Origin: CAXXOK01 sp963675365
GTDB taxonomy: Bacteria > Bacillota > Clostridia > Christensenellales > Aristaeellaceae
NCBI GenBank assembly: GCA_963675365.2
Contig: CAXXVA010000001.1
Coordinates: 744,001 to 808,000, forward strand
Length of the DNA: 64,000 bases
Direction of reading: 5' to 3'
The notes under the pieces are model-generated. The model was not told the origin of the DNA and did no database searches. It saw nothing but the letters and a program-made list of their open reading frames with translations. Position 1 is the stretch's first letter, and every line of letters begins with the position of its first letter. This document shows positions 24,948 to 33,741 of this stretch, piece after piece. The position numbers were made by a program, and so were the translations under genes.

Positions 24948-25697
24948 CTAATACGATACCAGTTCTATCCTCTCGTCATTGAGCAGCTTGCTTAAGACTT
25001 CAAAATTCCGCCCGCCGACATTGACCAGTTTGTCCTCCTGATAGTCCGGGTGGCACATTAATTCTATAAAGGCGTTTTCATATTTCTCAATTGGCATGTT
25101 TTTGATATAAATGCAGCGGTCAAAATAATCCGTCGTGCAGGGGAGAATTTTTCTGAGCCTGTAATTGTACAGCGTTTTATAGATCCTTTTACATAAACAA
25201 ACGCAGTGTATATTCGCCGACAGGCGGACAGACTTAATGGAATACTCCCTCAGTAACGGTCTGAGCTCCTGAAACACCGAATAAATCGTATGCGAGTGAT
25301 GGTGGGAATCCAGGTGCATCTGCGGGAATCCCGCTTCAACGTACTTGCCGATCTGCGCTTCCATCTCTTCTTTGATATGCATCCGCGAAGTTTTATCAAG
25401 CATGAATTGCATTTTGGCGCACTGCCAGATTTTTCCGTTGAACTCCCCGTTTTCGTCACAGAACAGTCCGTTGCCCCGGATATTCTCAGTCAGCGGCACC
25501 CCCTGCGTCAGATTCAGATGAAGCCCTATTTTATCAAAGAATCCCGCCGTTTTTGCCTGCTCAACAGCCTCATCGAACGCAGGCATCGTTACCATGATTG
25601 TCGTGTTTGTAATCCATCCATGCTCGAACGCATCGATAATCGCCTGATTGATCGTTGGATTTCTTCCATAATCATCAGCATTAATGATCACCCTCAT
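24948..25697 (-). CDS. ChbG/YdjC-type carbohydrate deacetylase
   Basis: This 249-residue cytoplasmic protein is of the YdjC/ChbG family, metal-dependent deacetylases of N-acetylated oligosaccharides. Diagnostic features are the N-terminal VIINADDYGRNP (catalytic Asp and metal Asp), IGLHLNLTQG with a metal His, and QMHLDSHHHSH with a metal His. The C-terminal part has ELMCHPDY. The family's usual length is 240-260, so it appears complete. The Shine-Dalgarno AGGGATTTAAAAA precedes the ATG at 25697. Its codon use and base composition look slightly more AT-rich than the flanking operons. It is a monocistronic gene between two large minus-strand operons. Confidence 0.9.
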   Translation of the reverse strand: MRVIINADDYGRNPTINQAIIDAFEHGWITNTTIMVTMPAFDEAVEQAKTAGFFDKIGLHLNLTQGVPLTENIRGNGLFCDENGEFNGKIWQCAKMQFMLDKTSRMHIKEEMEAQIGKYVEAGFPQMHLDSHHHSHTIYSVFQELRPLLREYSIKSVRLSANIHCVCLCKRIYKTLYNYRLRKILPCTTDYFDRCIYIKNMPIEKYENAFIELMCHPDYQEDKLVNVGGRNFEVLSKLLNDERIELVSY

Positions 25698-25929
25698 TTT
25701 TTAAATCCCTCCAGATCCATGTCGGTACGATTGAATAGACCCTACTACTTTTCCTTTCGTTTCACAAAGTAATGCGGCAGACTGATCGTGGGCTTGTATG
25801 TTCGCGCCCGGAGATATCTCTCCGGCTAGGGCTTTACACAGCGGTTCCAAAACAACCTATACTATCTTTTTGCGGGGCGCGCGGAATCCGACGGCCTGCG
25901 AAGCGGGTGAATATCCGAAACGGATCTGA

Positions 25930-28149
25930 TCAGGCTATCTGCCTGTATATGCGGTAGCCGCAGGCAAGCGTAAGCTGCGGAATGTTGCGAACCGCGTCGC
26001 GGTCGTACTCCTTGATTCTCTCGTCCAGTTGGTCGTAAGGCACCATATAGGGATTGATTTTTTTCTCGTCGTCCCGCGGGCCGTACACCCAGCCGTTTTC
26101 CACCTTTTCGCCCAGCCATTCGTCGTGCTCGATAACCGCGAGCATCTCCACGGTATCCGGGGAAAAGAATTCTACGGGCGGGTCTGCCCGGTCGGTGTCG
26201 ACCGGCTCCAAAACGCAGCCGATGTGCGACATTTTATTGATGATCCCGCGCGCTTGCCTGCGGTTGGCGTTCTGCTTCTCTTCCGAAAGCTCCTCAAACG
26301 GCACAAGCTTGATGGACGGGTTGGTTTTGCCGACCAGATCATTGTAGCGCTTGTGGATGATATGCGCCATTTTTTCGATTTCTTCCGCGGAAAACTCCTG
26401 AATTTTCCTGGATTTCCGCTTGAATACTTTCAGGCCCACCTGCGCGACCAGATCGGGGATGTTGCGCATCGGGTCACGGTCCAGTTCTTTCACGGCGTCT
26501 TCAAGCTGTTCATAGGGCACCATGAAGGGGGTCGTCCGCTTGGCTTCGTCCTTCACGGCCCCGAGCACCCAGCCGTTGCGTTTTTTGTTTTCCATCCAGC
26601 GTTCGTGTTCCATGGCCGCCAGCGGTTCGATGATCTCCGCGGGCAGCTCCGTAACCGCTTCGCCTTCGCTGTCGGCGGACAGCAGCTGATACCCAACGTA
26701 GGCAAGCATCTGCGGCAGCTGCATCGCCGCGCGCATGTTTTCGTATTTCCTGTCGTCGGGCAGGTCCGCAAACGACGGATACTGTATCGTTTCGTCGGGA
26801 AACAGCCTGCGCGACATATGGTTGAAGCGGTTGTGGATCGCGATCGCAAGCAGATCCAGCTTGTCCGACAAAAGCGAGGGAATCTCGCCGTCGTGCTCCG
26901 CAACGACGTTCAGAAGTTTTTCGCTGGAATCGCATCCCACGCTGAAGCCGTTTGAAAACACGCCCTTCATGTCAAGCAGCTTATTCAGCAGGCCGATTTT
27001 TTTGCCGACAAATTCCTCGGCCATCACGCCATGCTCCACCAGGTAGGTTACGGACAGAAAATCGTTCTCAATCTGGATGGACGCGGCATACGTGTGGATC
27101 CGCTTCCTGTCCTCGTCGCCGTAGGGCTCGCGGTTCCACTCCTGCAGCTCGTCGCAGAGGATCAGCAGGAACGCAAGCGGATGCCGGTCGGCGCGCAGAG
27201 CGGGCAGCTTGAACGGCTCCTTGACCAGCGCGATATTGTAGAAGTTGTGCAGAAGAATGGCCGACGCGCTGTCCAGCACCGGATAAAACAGGCGGTCCGG
27301 ACTTTGGCCTGTCGTCTGGATCACGTCGCCGAACCATTTCAGCACCAAAATGGAACTGAACATGCCGTGGTCCACGCGGCCGATGCGCGCCGAATCGGCG
27401 ATATACCCGTCCAGTTTTTCCTTGATGGTTTTGATGTCCAGCCCCAGCACCCTGTGCAGCTTATGCGCCAGCAGGTCAATGGGTTTCAGCAGGTCGATAT
27501 ACACGCAGGTATCGTGCTCGTCGTAGTACTTGCGGATGAACTCCTTTTTACCGGTCCGCTCCGCAATGGAGTTGATGGTATCGAAATTATCATATTCGAC
27601 GCGCGATACAACCTTGCGGTCGCAGTCGCTCAGGCAGGTTGCGAACACGATAAACTCGTTGATCTGGTTGGTGATGATCTCGATGGGATACCCGATATCA
27701 TGGCAGAGCGAAGCGATTCCCCAGCGGAAGTAGAATTCTTCCGCGGCCGTGCTGAACCGGCCCTGATAGTCCTCCGCCGCAAACACGGTTTCCGCGAACG
27801 CTTTTTGGTAGTTCTCGTTCGCGGCGTAGATCGCAAGCCCGAGCAGAAAGACGTTGACGGAATGGATGAAGTGATCCCTCTGCTTGTGGATCAGCGTTCC
27901 GGCGTTTTCCTCGTAAGATTTCAGCTTGTTTAACAGGGACATGAAGTTGAGATTTCCATCGCCTTCCCCCGAGCTGTAACACTCAAAAAAGAAGCGGTAG
28001 ATATCATACGCCGTATCCTTGGTTTCCTTCCTGTAAAACGCCTTCACCGCTTCGGCCATGTACAGCTTGCAGTTACGGTGCTGCTTTTGATCCGCGTCGA
28101 TTTGCAGTTCGTCATAGAACTTAAGCGCATAGGTGTTGATTTGATTCAT
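25930..28149 (-). CDS. HD-domain protein with two composite RyR modules
   Basis: This is a 739-residue cytoplasmic protein. The N-terminal third has an HD-superfamily signature: HKQRDHFIHSVNVFLLG (H93, H96) and ASLCHDIGYP (H150-D151), a possible phosphohydrolase. The C-terminal half is a duplicated module. Each copy has a helical half (IHNRFN...FADL...K..N near 427-490; IHKRYND...FEEL...K.NANRRQA near 595-650) followed by a RyR (ryanodine-receptor-repeat) domain. These are MEHERWMENKKRNGWVLG...PFMVPYEQL (about 505-575) and IEHDEWLGEKVENGWVYG...PYMVPYDQL (about 667-739). Bacterial RyR domains are known from conflict and nucleotide-signalling contexts and are thought to bind small ligands. It is the last gene of the TIR/Hsp70 operon. 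ATG follows GGGAGG at 7 bases. Confidence 0.82.
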   Translation of the reverse strand: MNQINTYALKFYDELQIDADQKQHRNCKLYMAEAVKAFYRKETKDTAYDIYRFFFECYSSGEGDGNLNFMSLLNKLKSYEENAGTLIHKQRDHFIHSVNVFLLGLAIYAANENYQKAFAETVFAAEDYQGRFSTAAEEFYFRWGIASLCHDIGYPIEIITNQINEFIVFATCLSDCDRKVVSRVEYDNFDTINSIAERTGKKEFIRKYYDEHDTCVYIDLLKPIDLLAHKLHRVLGLDIKTIKEKLDGYIADSARIGRVDHGMFSSILVLKWFGDVIQTTGQSPDRLFYPVLDSASAILLHNFYNIALVKEPFKLPALRADRHPLAFLLILCDELQEWNREPYGDEDRKRIHTYAASIQIENDFLSVTYLVEHGVMAEEFVGKKIGLLNKLLDMKGVFSNGFSVGCDSSEKLLNVVAEHDGEIPSLLSDKLDLLAIAIHNRFNHMSRRLFPDETIQYPSFADLPDDRKYENMRAAMQLPQMLAYVGYQLLSADSEGEAVTELPAEIIEPLAAMEHERWMENKKRNGWVLGAVKDEAKRTTPFMVPYEQLEDAVKELDRDPMRNIPDLVAQVGLKVFKRKSRKIQEFSAEEIEKMAHIIHKRYNDLVGKTNPSIKLVPFEELSEEKQNANRRQARGIINKMSHIGCVLEPVDTDRADPPVEFFSPDTVEMLAVIEHDEWLGEKVENGWVYGPRDDEKKINPYMVPYDQLDERIKEYDRDAVRNIPQLTLACGYRIYRQIA

Positions 28150-28190
28150 GCTGTTCCTCCCGCGTTTTTCGTCTGCCGCCTTGCGAAGGC

Positions 28191-30089
28191 TTAGGGAAAC
28201 TGCTTGAGCATCTTCTCAAGATTATCCTTGAGCATCTGGATTTGCTTCTTCGTTTCGCTGTCCAGAGTGTTTTTTGACTTGAACAGACCGCCGCCGCCCT
28301 GCAAATCGCGCTCCTTGCTTTGGATGGAACGCAGGGCTTCCTGCAGCTTATACTTGGTGTTCGTAATATCGTCCCGCGAGGCCATACGCTCCTTGACCAG
28401 CATCGCCAAAGCCTCCATGGAATTGCGCGCCTCCAGATATATGCTCTGTATCTTGACGATGTCCTTGGCCTTCCCAAGCGACGCAAGATGCTTCGCGCAG
28501 GCCTCGCGGAGGTTGTTTAGCAATTCCGATATCGTATCGTATTCCTTTGCGGGGTTGTTCTTGAGAATCGTTTGAAAATTCGGATAACGTTTGGCGACCA
28601 TGCTGTCCGTCGAATCGACTTCGATGCCGATCTTTTGCAGTTCCGTTTTGATCCGCTCAAGCCTGTCGGATCCGCTGTCGGAGCCGCTATTGCTTAAAGC
28701 CTTGTTAAAGCGCTCTTTAATCAAAATGGCATCAATGGTGCGCATGTTGTGCAGCGTCATGATCATGAAGGTCTCCAGCAATTTGGGGTCAATGGCGTCG
28801 GCGCTGCCGGTAAAGCATTTTTCAATGGTTTCCAGCTTGCCGCGCAAGGCGGTAAATGCGGAAGCGTCGTTCTTTGGCGCTTTTAAAAACTCTTCAAACA
28901 GCGCATGCCCCAGGAAAAACTGCAGGGTTTTGAACCCTGGATATTTCGCCACCAGCGTTTCCAGCAACGCCTTCTGCGGAAGAAACGAACCTTTCTTTTT
29001 ACACTGGCTCAAAGCCGCGCCCTGCTGCGGCGAAAGCAATTGTGCGTAAAACCGGTTCTGCGCCTTGATATCGCCGGATACCCGCGCCTGCGGTTCCTTG
29101 CGCGCATAGTACGCCTGGTTTCCTTTATCCTGCACCGCAAGCCCATCGTAGCCGCTTGCCGTTTCGGCGGTTTTGGCCGGAACTATCTGCGCCAGGTACG
29201 CCATCCATTGCTTATAGATCGCGTTGTCCGCCGTTTGCCGGCTCAGCTCGAACGCCTGTTTGTACGCGCACAGATATTTGCCCTCCCAGTAATACTGCTT
29301 GACCTGCGCTGATTTAATCTTGGTGTAGGACTGCTGTATCAGCTTGCGGGCGTTCAGGATGGCTGGGTGATCCTTGCCAAGCTCCTTTTCGCCCATCTGC
29401 ACGATGCGCTGCGCTCCGTCGGCATCGTTGAGATGGATGCTGATCATGGAAAAGAGCGTGTAATACATTTCGTATTTGGGATCCAGATACAGATAGGCCG
29501 CCGCGTCCTTGTTGACAACCTTGGCGGAAAGCGGAACCGCGTTCTTGATCAGCGACAGCGCCAGCAGCGCCGTCAGCTTTTCACGGACAACCGCCCCGCG
29601 CAACGTGTTGCGCAGCCGCCGCAGGGAATCTGTCATTCCCGACGGGATCTGCATGCCCTCAAGCTTCGTCATGATCTCATAGGAGCGCAGGTTTTTTTTG
29701 GTTTTCTCCAAGCAAACCGCATACAGGAACAGCGCGTCGATATTGTCCGGCTCAATGGAATGGAGAATCTCCTCGAGTTCCTTGATCGCTTCTGCGAACT
29801 TGTTTTCCTGCATCAGCGCGTGCACGGCCTGCAGCTTCCGCTTCACCGGGGTGATGACCTCCAGCACGTCGGCGTTCACCACCGCAAACTGGTCAAGGTT
29901 GATCGCAAAGGCCGCCTCGGTATCGCCCTTCATGGCGTTTTGCATTTCCTTGAATTGCGCGGAAAGGTCAATCCCTCCCTGCTGGGCGTCCTCAAACTCG
30001 ACACCGGCGATTTCGTTGATCGCCAGCGAGTCCATCCCCGTGTCGGCTTGCGCGAATACATTGCTGTTGTCCTGGAATCCCTTGGCCAT
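28191..30089 (-). CDS. TPR-like helical-repeat protein of the Hsp70/TIR operon
   Basis: This 632-residue soluble, almost wholly helical protein has no recognised enzyme motif. Residues about 85-135 look like a TPR pair (LQENKFAEAIKELEEILHSI, DNIDALFLYAVCLEK), and a second such region lies at about 205-260. The C-terminal 120 residues are strongly coiled-coil (TNTKYKLQEALRSIQSKERD, ETKKQIQMLKDNLEKML). A Ser/Gly/Asp linker (SNSGSDSGSDR) separates the two. It sits between the giant repeat protein and the HD-RyR gene, 34-41 bp from each. A scaffold or adaptor role is inferred. ATG 30089 follows AAAGGAGAG at 7-8 bases. Confidence 0.75.
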   Translation of the reverse strand: MAKGFQDNSNVFAQADTGMDSLAINEIAGVEFEDAQQGGIDLSAQFKEMQNAMKGDTEAAFAINLDQFAVVNADVLEVITPVKRKLQAVHALMQENKFAEAIKELEEILHSIEPDNIDALFLYAVCLEKTKKNLRSYEIMTKLEGMQIPSGMTDSLRRLRNTLRGAVVREKLTALLALSLIKNAVPLSAKVVNKDAAAYLYLDPKYEMYYTLFSMISIHLNDADGAQRIVQMGEKELGKDHPAILNARKLIQQSYTKIKSAQVKQYYWEGKYLCAYKQAFELSRQTADNAIYKQWMAYLAQIVPAKTAETASGYDGLAVQDKGNQAYYARKEPQARVSGDIKAQNRFYAQLLSPQQGAALSQCKKKGSFLPQKALLETLVAKYPGFKTLQFFLGHALFEEFLKAPKNDASAFTALRGKLETIEKCFTGSADAIDPKLLETFMIMTLHNMRTIDAILIKERFNKALSNSGSDSGSDRLERIKTELQKIGIEVDSTDSMVAKRYPNFQTILKNNPAKEYDTISELLNNLREACAKHLASLGKAKDIVKIQSIYLEARNSMEALAMLVKERMASRDDITNTKYKLQEALRSIQSKERDLQGGGGLFKSKNTLDSETKKQIQMLKDNLEKMLKQFP

Positions 30090-30123
30090 TGTTCTCTCTC
30101 CTTTGCGGTAAACTGATGCCGGC

Positions 30124-33100
30124 TTACATCCCGGCTTGTTCGCAGCTTTTGAGGAAGGGCTCGACCTTCTCCAGTTGTTTGTTAACTGCCTCCAGCAGGT
30201 CCGGCGAAGCGGACGCGCCTTTGGCCGAGAGCTTTTTCTTCAGGCTTTCCAGCGCGGCTTTGCTGGCCCTGAGCGTTTTTGCCATCGCCTGGGTGTCGAT
30301 GCGCCCCTTCTGATAAGCGCCGTAATCATTTTGTATTGCCTGTACGATTTTTGTGAATTCCGCCCGGCTGATCAGATTGCTCTGCATTCCGGTGATCTGG
30401 CCGCGCAGTTTTGTATATTCTTCCTTCAGTTCCGCGTTGCCGCAGTCCTTAATTTTGCCGTTGATTTCAGAAACGATCTCCCCGCATTTGCGCTTGATAT
30501 CGTCCGGGTCTTCCAGCGCCCGGATTTCCTGGATTTTTTCGGAGATGCTGTCGCTGAACACCCGCAGTTCATACTGCGCGGCCTGCTGTGCCATCTGCGC
30601 GCGCACCTCTTCGCTGATCGCGGCGGCTTCGGCCTGTTTCATCCAGTAGGCCGCGTCCGCCATCTTCTCCTTTGCGGTATAGATTTTGCACAGCAGGTAC
30701 GCGGGCTCGTAGGAGCGGCTGTACCGCCTGCTTATCTGTTTTAACATCTCGATCTCCCGGTCGCCGGCTTCAGCGGCCCGGCCCTCGTTGACCAGCGACA
30801 GCATACGGTCAAACACCGGGTTGACGCCCTTGGGAATAGAAGCGGCAATCACCCCGAGCTCCCGCATCAGGTCGCTTTCCTCCAGGCTGCGGATCATCTG
30901 CCGGTATTTTCGCTCCTGGCGCGCGGCGGTTTTTGCGTCCGGCGCCGCGGTATAAAGCGCGGAGGCCGCTTTGCTGAACATTTGCTTGCTGATATTTTCA
31001 AGCGATTTCGGATACATTCCGATGTCCTGTGTGAACTGTCCGTTGATAATCTGCGTCAATTCGGACTCGGCGGGCAGCGGCAGCTTGGACACTTCAAGCA
31101 GAAACAGGGCGACCTCCAGATCCCACGGCGCGGTTTCCTTCATGTTTTGCATGCGCACCAACAGGTACAATATCGCATTGACAACATGCACCATGAATGA
31201 GCTGAATTCCAGCTTTTGATCCTTCACCGTCTTCGGATCGAAGGTATTGAGCTTGGCTTCCTGCCCGCACTGGCGATAGACCGATTTAAAATGCCGTTCC
31301 ACCGCGGCGGCCGTCGCAGCGCGGACTTTTATGGGATAAAACGCGCGCACCGTCCGGTTGAGCGTCAATAGCTGCTGAAGCATCGCTTTGCGAAGCTCCT
31401 GGCCGTCGGCGTCGGATACGGCCAGCATCGCATAGGGCGTCTGATAGGTGAACAGTTTGTTCAGGTACATCAGCAGCAGATTGCCGCAGAAATGATAGGC
31501 TTTCTGCGGCGACTCGAAAAAGCGCTTCATCTGCGCGTCAAAGGTGCCGTCATTTGTTTTGCGTTCAGACGCGGCTCTGTCCTCGGAGGTTCGGTCGCGT
31601 CCGATAAAGCAGTCGCACGGACTATAAAGGATCGCAAGCGTGCGGTGGTAATGGTACCGCTCCTGGGCAAAAATCCGCATATCGTCAATCGACACGGCAT
31701 ACACGTACAAAAGCTCGATATAATCTTCCCATGCCACGGCGCTTTGCGCGGTATCGCCGGTGTAGAGGGAATCAAACACCGCAAGATTTTTCGCGACAGC
31801 CGTATCCATGGGATACTTTTGCTTGAGCCGCGTGAAATACGCCCGGGCTTCCATGGGCCGGTTTATACGGATCAGGAGCATCGCATAGGAAAACGTGTAT
31901 TGATAATAGAGCTTTTCAAACGCTTCGCCGTTTCGGATCTTTTCATCGTACGCGTCCAGCAGGCCGACGCTTTGACTGTAACGGTCCGCAAGCATTTCCT
32001 CGATTTGCTTAAGCAGCGACCGTACGGTCTCCACGGTGCGGGGCAGCTTGGAGGCGTCCAGCGCGTCTTCGTCGGCGGGCCGGTCTTCCACCGGAGCGCT
32101 TTGCTCCTCCTCCTGCGGCTTTACGCTGTCTATCCAAAGGAAAGCATGATCCAGCGTGCCCTGTAATTTCAGCAGCGTTTGATCATCGGTTTCCCCTGTG
32201 TCGCAGGGCTTGCTCAGTACGCGTTCAATGGTTTTGGCAAAGCGCGGGAATTGCCCTTTCAGTAAATCGACATATCTGTCTTTCAGCTTTCGGTGCTGAT
32301 CCTGATGATCCTTGCGTATTTGCTGCGGGCAGGAGTCCATGCACAGCGCAAGAAGATCACCGGCAGCTTTGGCTTTGTTCAGCATCGTCTCCAAAAGCGT
32401 TTTTGCTTTGTCGTATCTGGCGTAGAGCGCGGTGTAGGCGTCGCTGCCGGCGCTGATGGTCTTGGCTTCCGAAGACATTTTCTTGTATTCGTCAAACAGC
32501 GTTTTTTTCCATGCCTCCATCACGGCGACTTCCGCTTCCAGCTTTTCAATGCTTTGCAAAGCGGTGTCCGCGTTCATCTGAACGTCTTCCTTATGTTCGG
32601 CCAGGCTGAACAGGGGAACGTCGAGCTTGCGGATTATCGTGCACAGCGCATTGATCAGCTCCAGGGTCTGGTCGTAGGTTTGCAGGCTTTCTTTGGCCGC
32701 GATGTACTGGCGCGCATGGCAGATATGATACGGCGCGGCGATCTCAATCTCCAAATGCCCGGCCAGCGTGCGGTGAATCATGCTCCCCGTCAGCTCCGGG
32801 ATGGTATTCCCGTTCACATAGTCCGCAAGCGTTTGCAGGTTATCGGGGTACACCCGGCTGAACACGTCGGTCACGGCGGAGAGCAAAGCGCTTTCCAGCG
32901 CGGGATCGTTTTGCATATGCTCCCGGATCGGCGAAAGCGGATACCCACGCAGCAGCCATTGCACGGCGGCGATTGAAAACATCGACCGGCGCGCGGCTTT
33001 CTGCGGCAGCGCGGCAATATTCCCCAGAGGTTTGAGTCCGTTTGTGATGGAAATCTTTGTCGGCCGCTTGGCCAGAATCTGCTCAAGCTGCAGCAGCAGC

Positions 33101-33741
33101 ACGCCGTGGTTACGGGTCTGCCCGGCGTTTGTATAGCGTTTCCTTGGTTTTTCCACGGCTGCGGGCTTTGCGTTTTCGTCCGCATCGGCCTGCTCGTCCT
33201 TCATGCCTTTATCGGCCTGTTCCCCGGCTTTGGCCTTATCTTCCTCTTTGCCGTTTGCTGCCGTTTTGGTTTGAACGTATACCGGTTCACATTTCACGTC
33301 GTCCGCGGACAAGGCGTCCTTGCCGCTTAAAATCTGTTTGACGATGTTGTCCGCCCGATTGCCCAGGGAGTTAGCGATATAGTTTTGGCGTCCCTGGTGC
33401 CGCTTCTCCATTTCCCACTGCATTTGCGCGTACGCGGACCAGATGCGGTGATTGGACGGAACCATCTGGTACGCGGCCAAAAACGCTTGCTGCGCTTTGT
33501 CAAAATCGTTGTGCAGGTAATGGATACGCCCAAGGTGAAACGCGTGTTTGGGATTGGCGGAATCAAAGCGCATAGCTTCCGAAAGCAGGGAAACCGCTTC
33601 GCCGTACGGGGTGGATTTGAGCACCGCGAGGCGAAAGCAGCATTCGGCCAGCGCCTCCATCTGGGCGTGGGTCATCTCGTACACGGTCAGCGCAGATAAG
33701 CTGTCCCGTATTTCCCTGAGCTTCTCCGGAGACTTAAGCAT
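30124..33741 (-). CDS. Giant TPR/coiled-coil scaffold protein of the Hsp70/TIR operon
   Basis: This 1205-residue protein has no signal peptide or membrane helix. An N-terminal TPR block (about 35-130) reads YGEAVSLLSEAMRFDSANPK and FDKAQQAFLAAYQMVPSN. A charged low-complexity linker (about 160-205, rich in Lys/Glu/Asp/Ala) follows, then long helical regions with coiled coil around 395-450 (IEKLEAEVAVMEAWKKTLFD). TPR-like motifs recur near 590-640 and around 1010-1070 (YEPAYLLCKIYTAKEKMADA). No catalytic motif is seen. Its start overlaps the end of the TIR gene by 8 bp, so the two are translationally coupled and probably act in one complex. Size and repeats suggest a platform for client or signal proteins. 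Confidence 0.78.
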   Translation of the reverse strand: MLKSPEKLREIRDSLSALTVYEMTHAQMEALAECCFRLAVLKSTPYGEAVSLLSEAMRFDSANPKHAFHLGRIHYLHNDFDKAQQAFLAAYQMVPSNHRIWSAYAQMQWEMEKRHQGRQNYIANSLGNRADNIVKQILSGKDALSADDVKCEPVYVQTKTAANGKEEDKAKAGEQADKGMKDEQADADENAKPAAVEKPRKRYTNAGQTRNHGVLLLQLEQILAKRPTKISITNGLKPLGNIAALPQKAARRSMFSIAAVQWLLRGYPLSPIREHMQNDPALESALLSAVTDVFSRVYPDNLQTLADYVNGNTIPELTGSMIHRTLAGHLEIEIAAPYHICHARQYIAAKESLQTYDQTLELINALCTIIRKLDVPLFSLAEHKEDVQMNADTALQSIEKLEAEVAVMEAWKKTLFDEYKKMSSEAKTISAGSDAYTALYARYDKAKTLLETMLNKAKAAGDLLALCMDSCPQQIRKDHQDQHRKLKDRYVDLLKGQFPRFAKTIERVLSKPCDTGETDDQTLLKLQGTLDHAFLWIDSVKPQEEEQSAPVEDRPADEDALDASKLPRTVETVRSLLKQIEEMLADRYSQSVGLLDAYDEKIRNGEAFEKLYYQYTFSYAMLLIRINRPMEARAYFTRLKQKYPMDTAVAKNLAVFDSLYTGDTAQSAVAWEDYIELLYVYAVSIDDMRIFAQERYHYHRTLAILYSPCDCFIGRDRTSEDRAASERKTNDGTFDAQMKRFFESPQKAYHFCGNLLLMYLNKLFTYQTPYAMLAVSDADGQELRKAMLQQLLTLNRTVRAFYPIKVRAATAAAVERHFKSVYRQCGQEAKLNTFDPKTVKDQKLEFSSFMVHVVNAILYLLVRMQNMKETAPWDLEVALFLLEVSKLPLPAESELTQIINGQFTQDIGMYPKSLENISKQMFSKAASALYTAAPDAKTAARQERKYRQMIRSLEESDLMRELGVIAASIPKGVNPVFDRMLSLVNEGRAAEAGDREIEMLKQISRRYSRSYEPAYLLCKIYTAKEKMADAAYWMKQAEAAAISEEVRAQMAQQAAQYELRVFSDSISEKIQEIRALEDPDDIKRKCGEIVSEINGKIKDCGNAELKEEYTKLRGQITGMQSNLISRAEFTKIVQAIQNDYGAYQKGRIDTQAMAKTLRASKAALESLKKKLSAKGASASPDLLEAVNKQLEKVEPFLKSCEQAGM

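Noticed and set aside
25808..25825. Palindrome CCGGAGATATCTCTCCGG after the HD-RyR gene
   Set aside because: Stem of 7 bp without a T-run on either strand; not enough for a terminator, and the 231-bp gap has no other signal.
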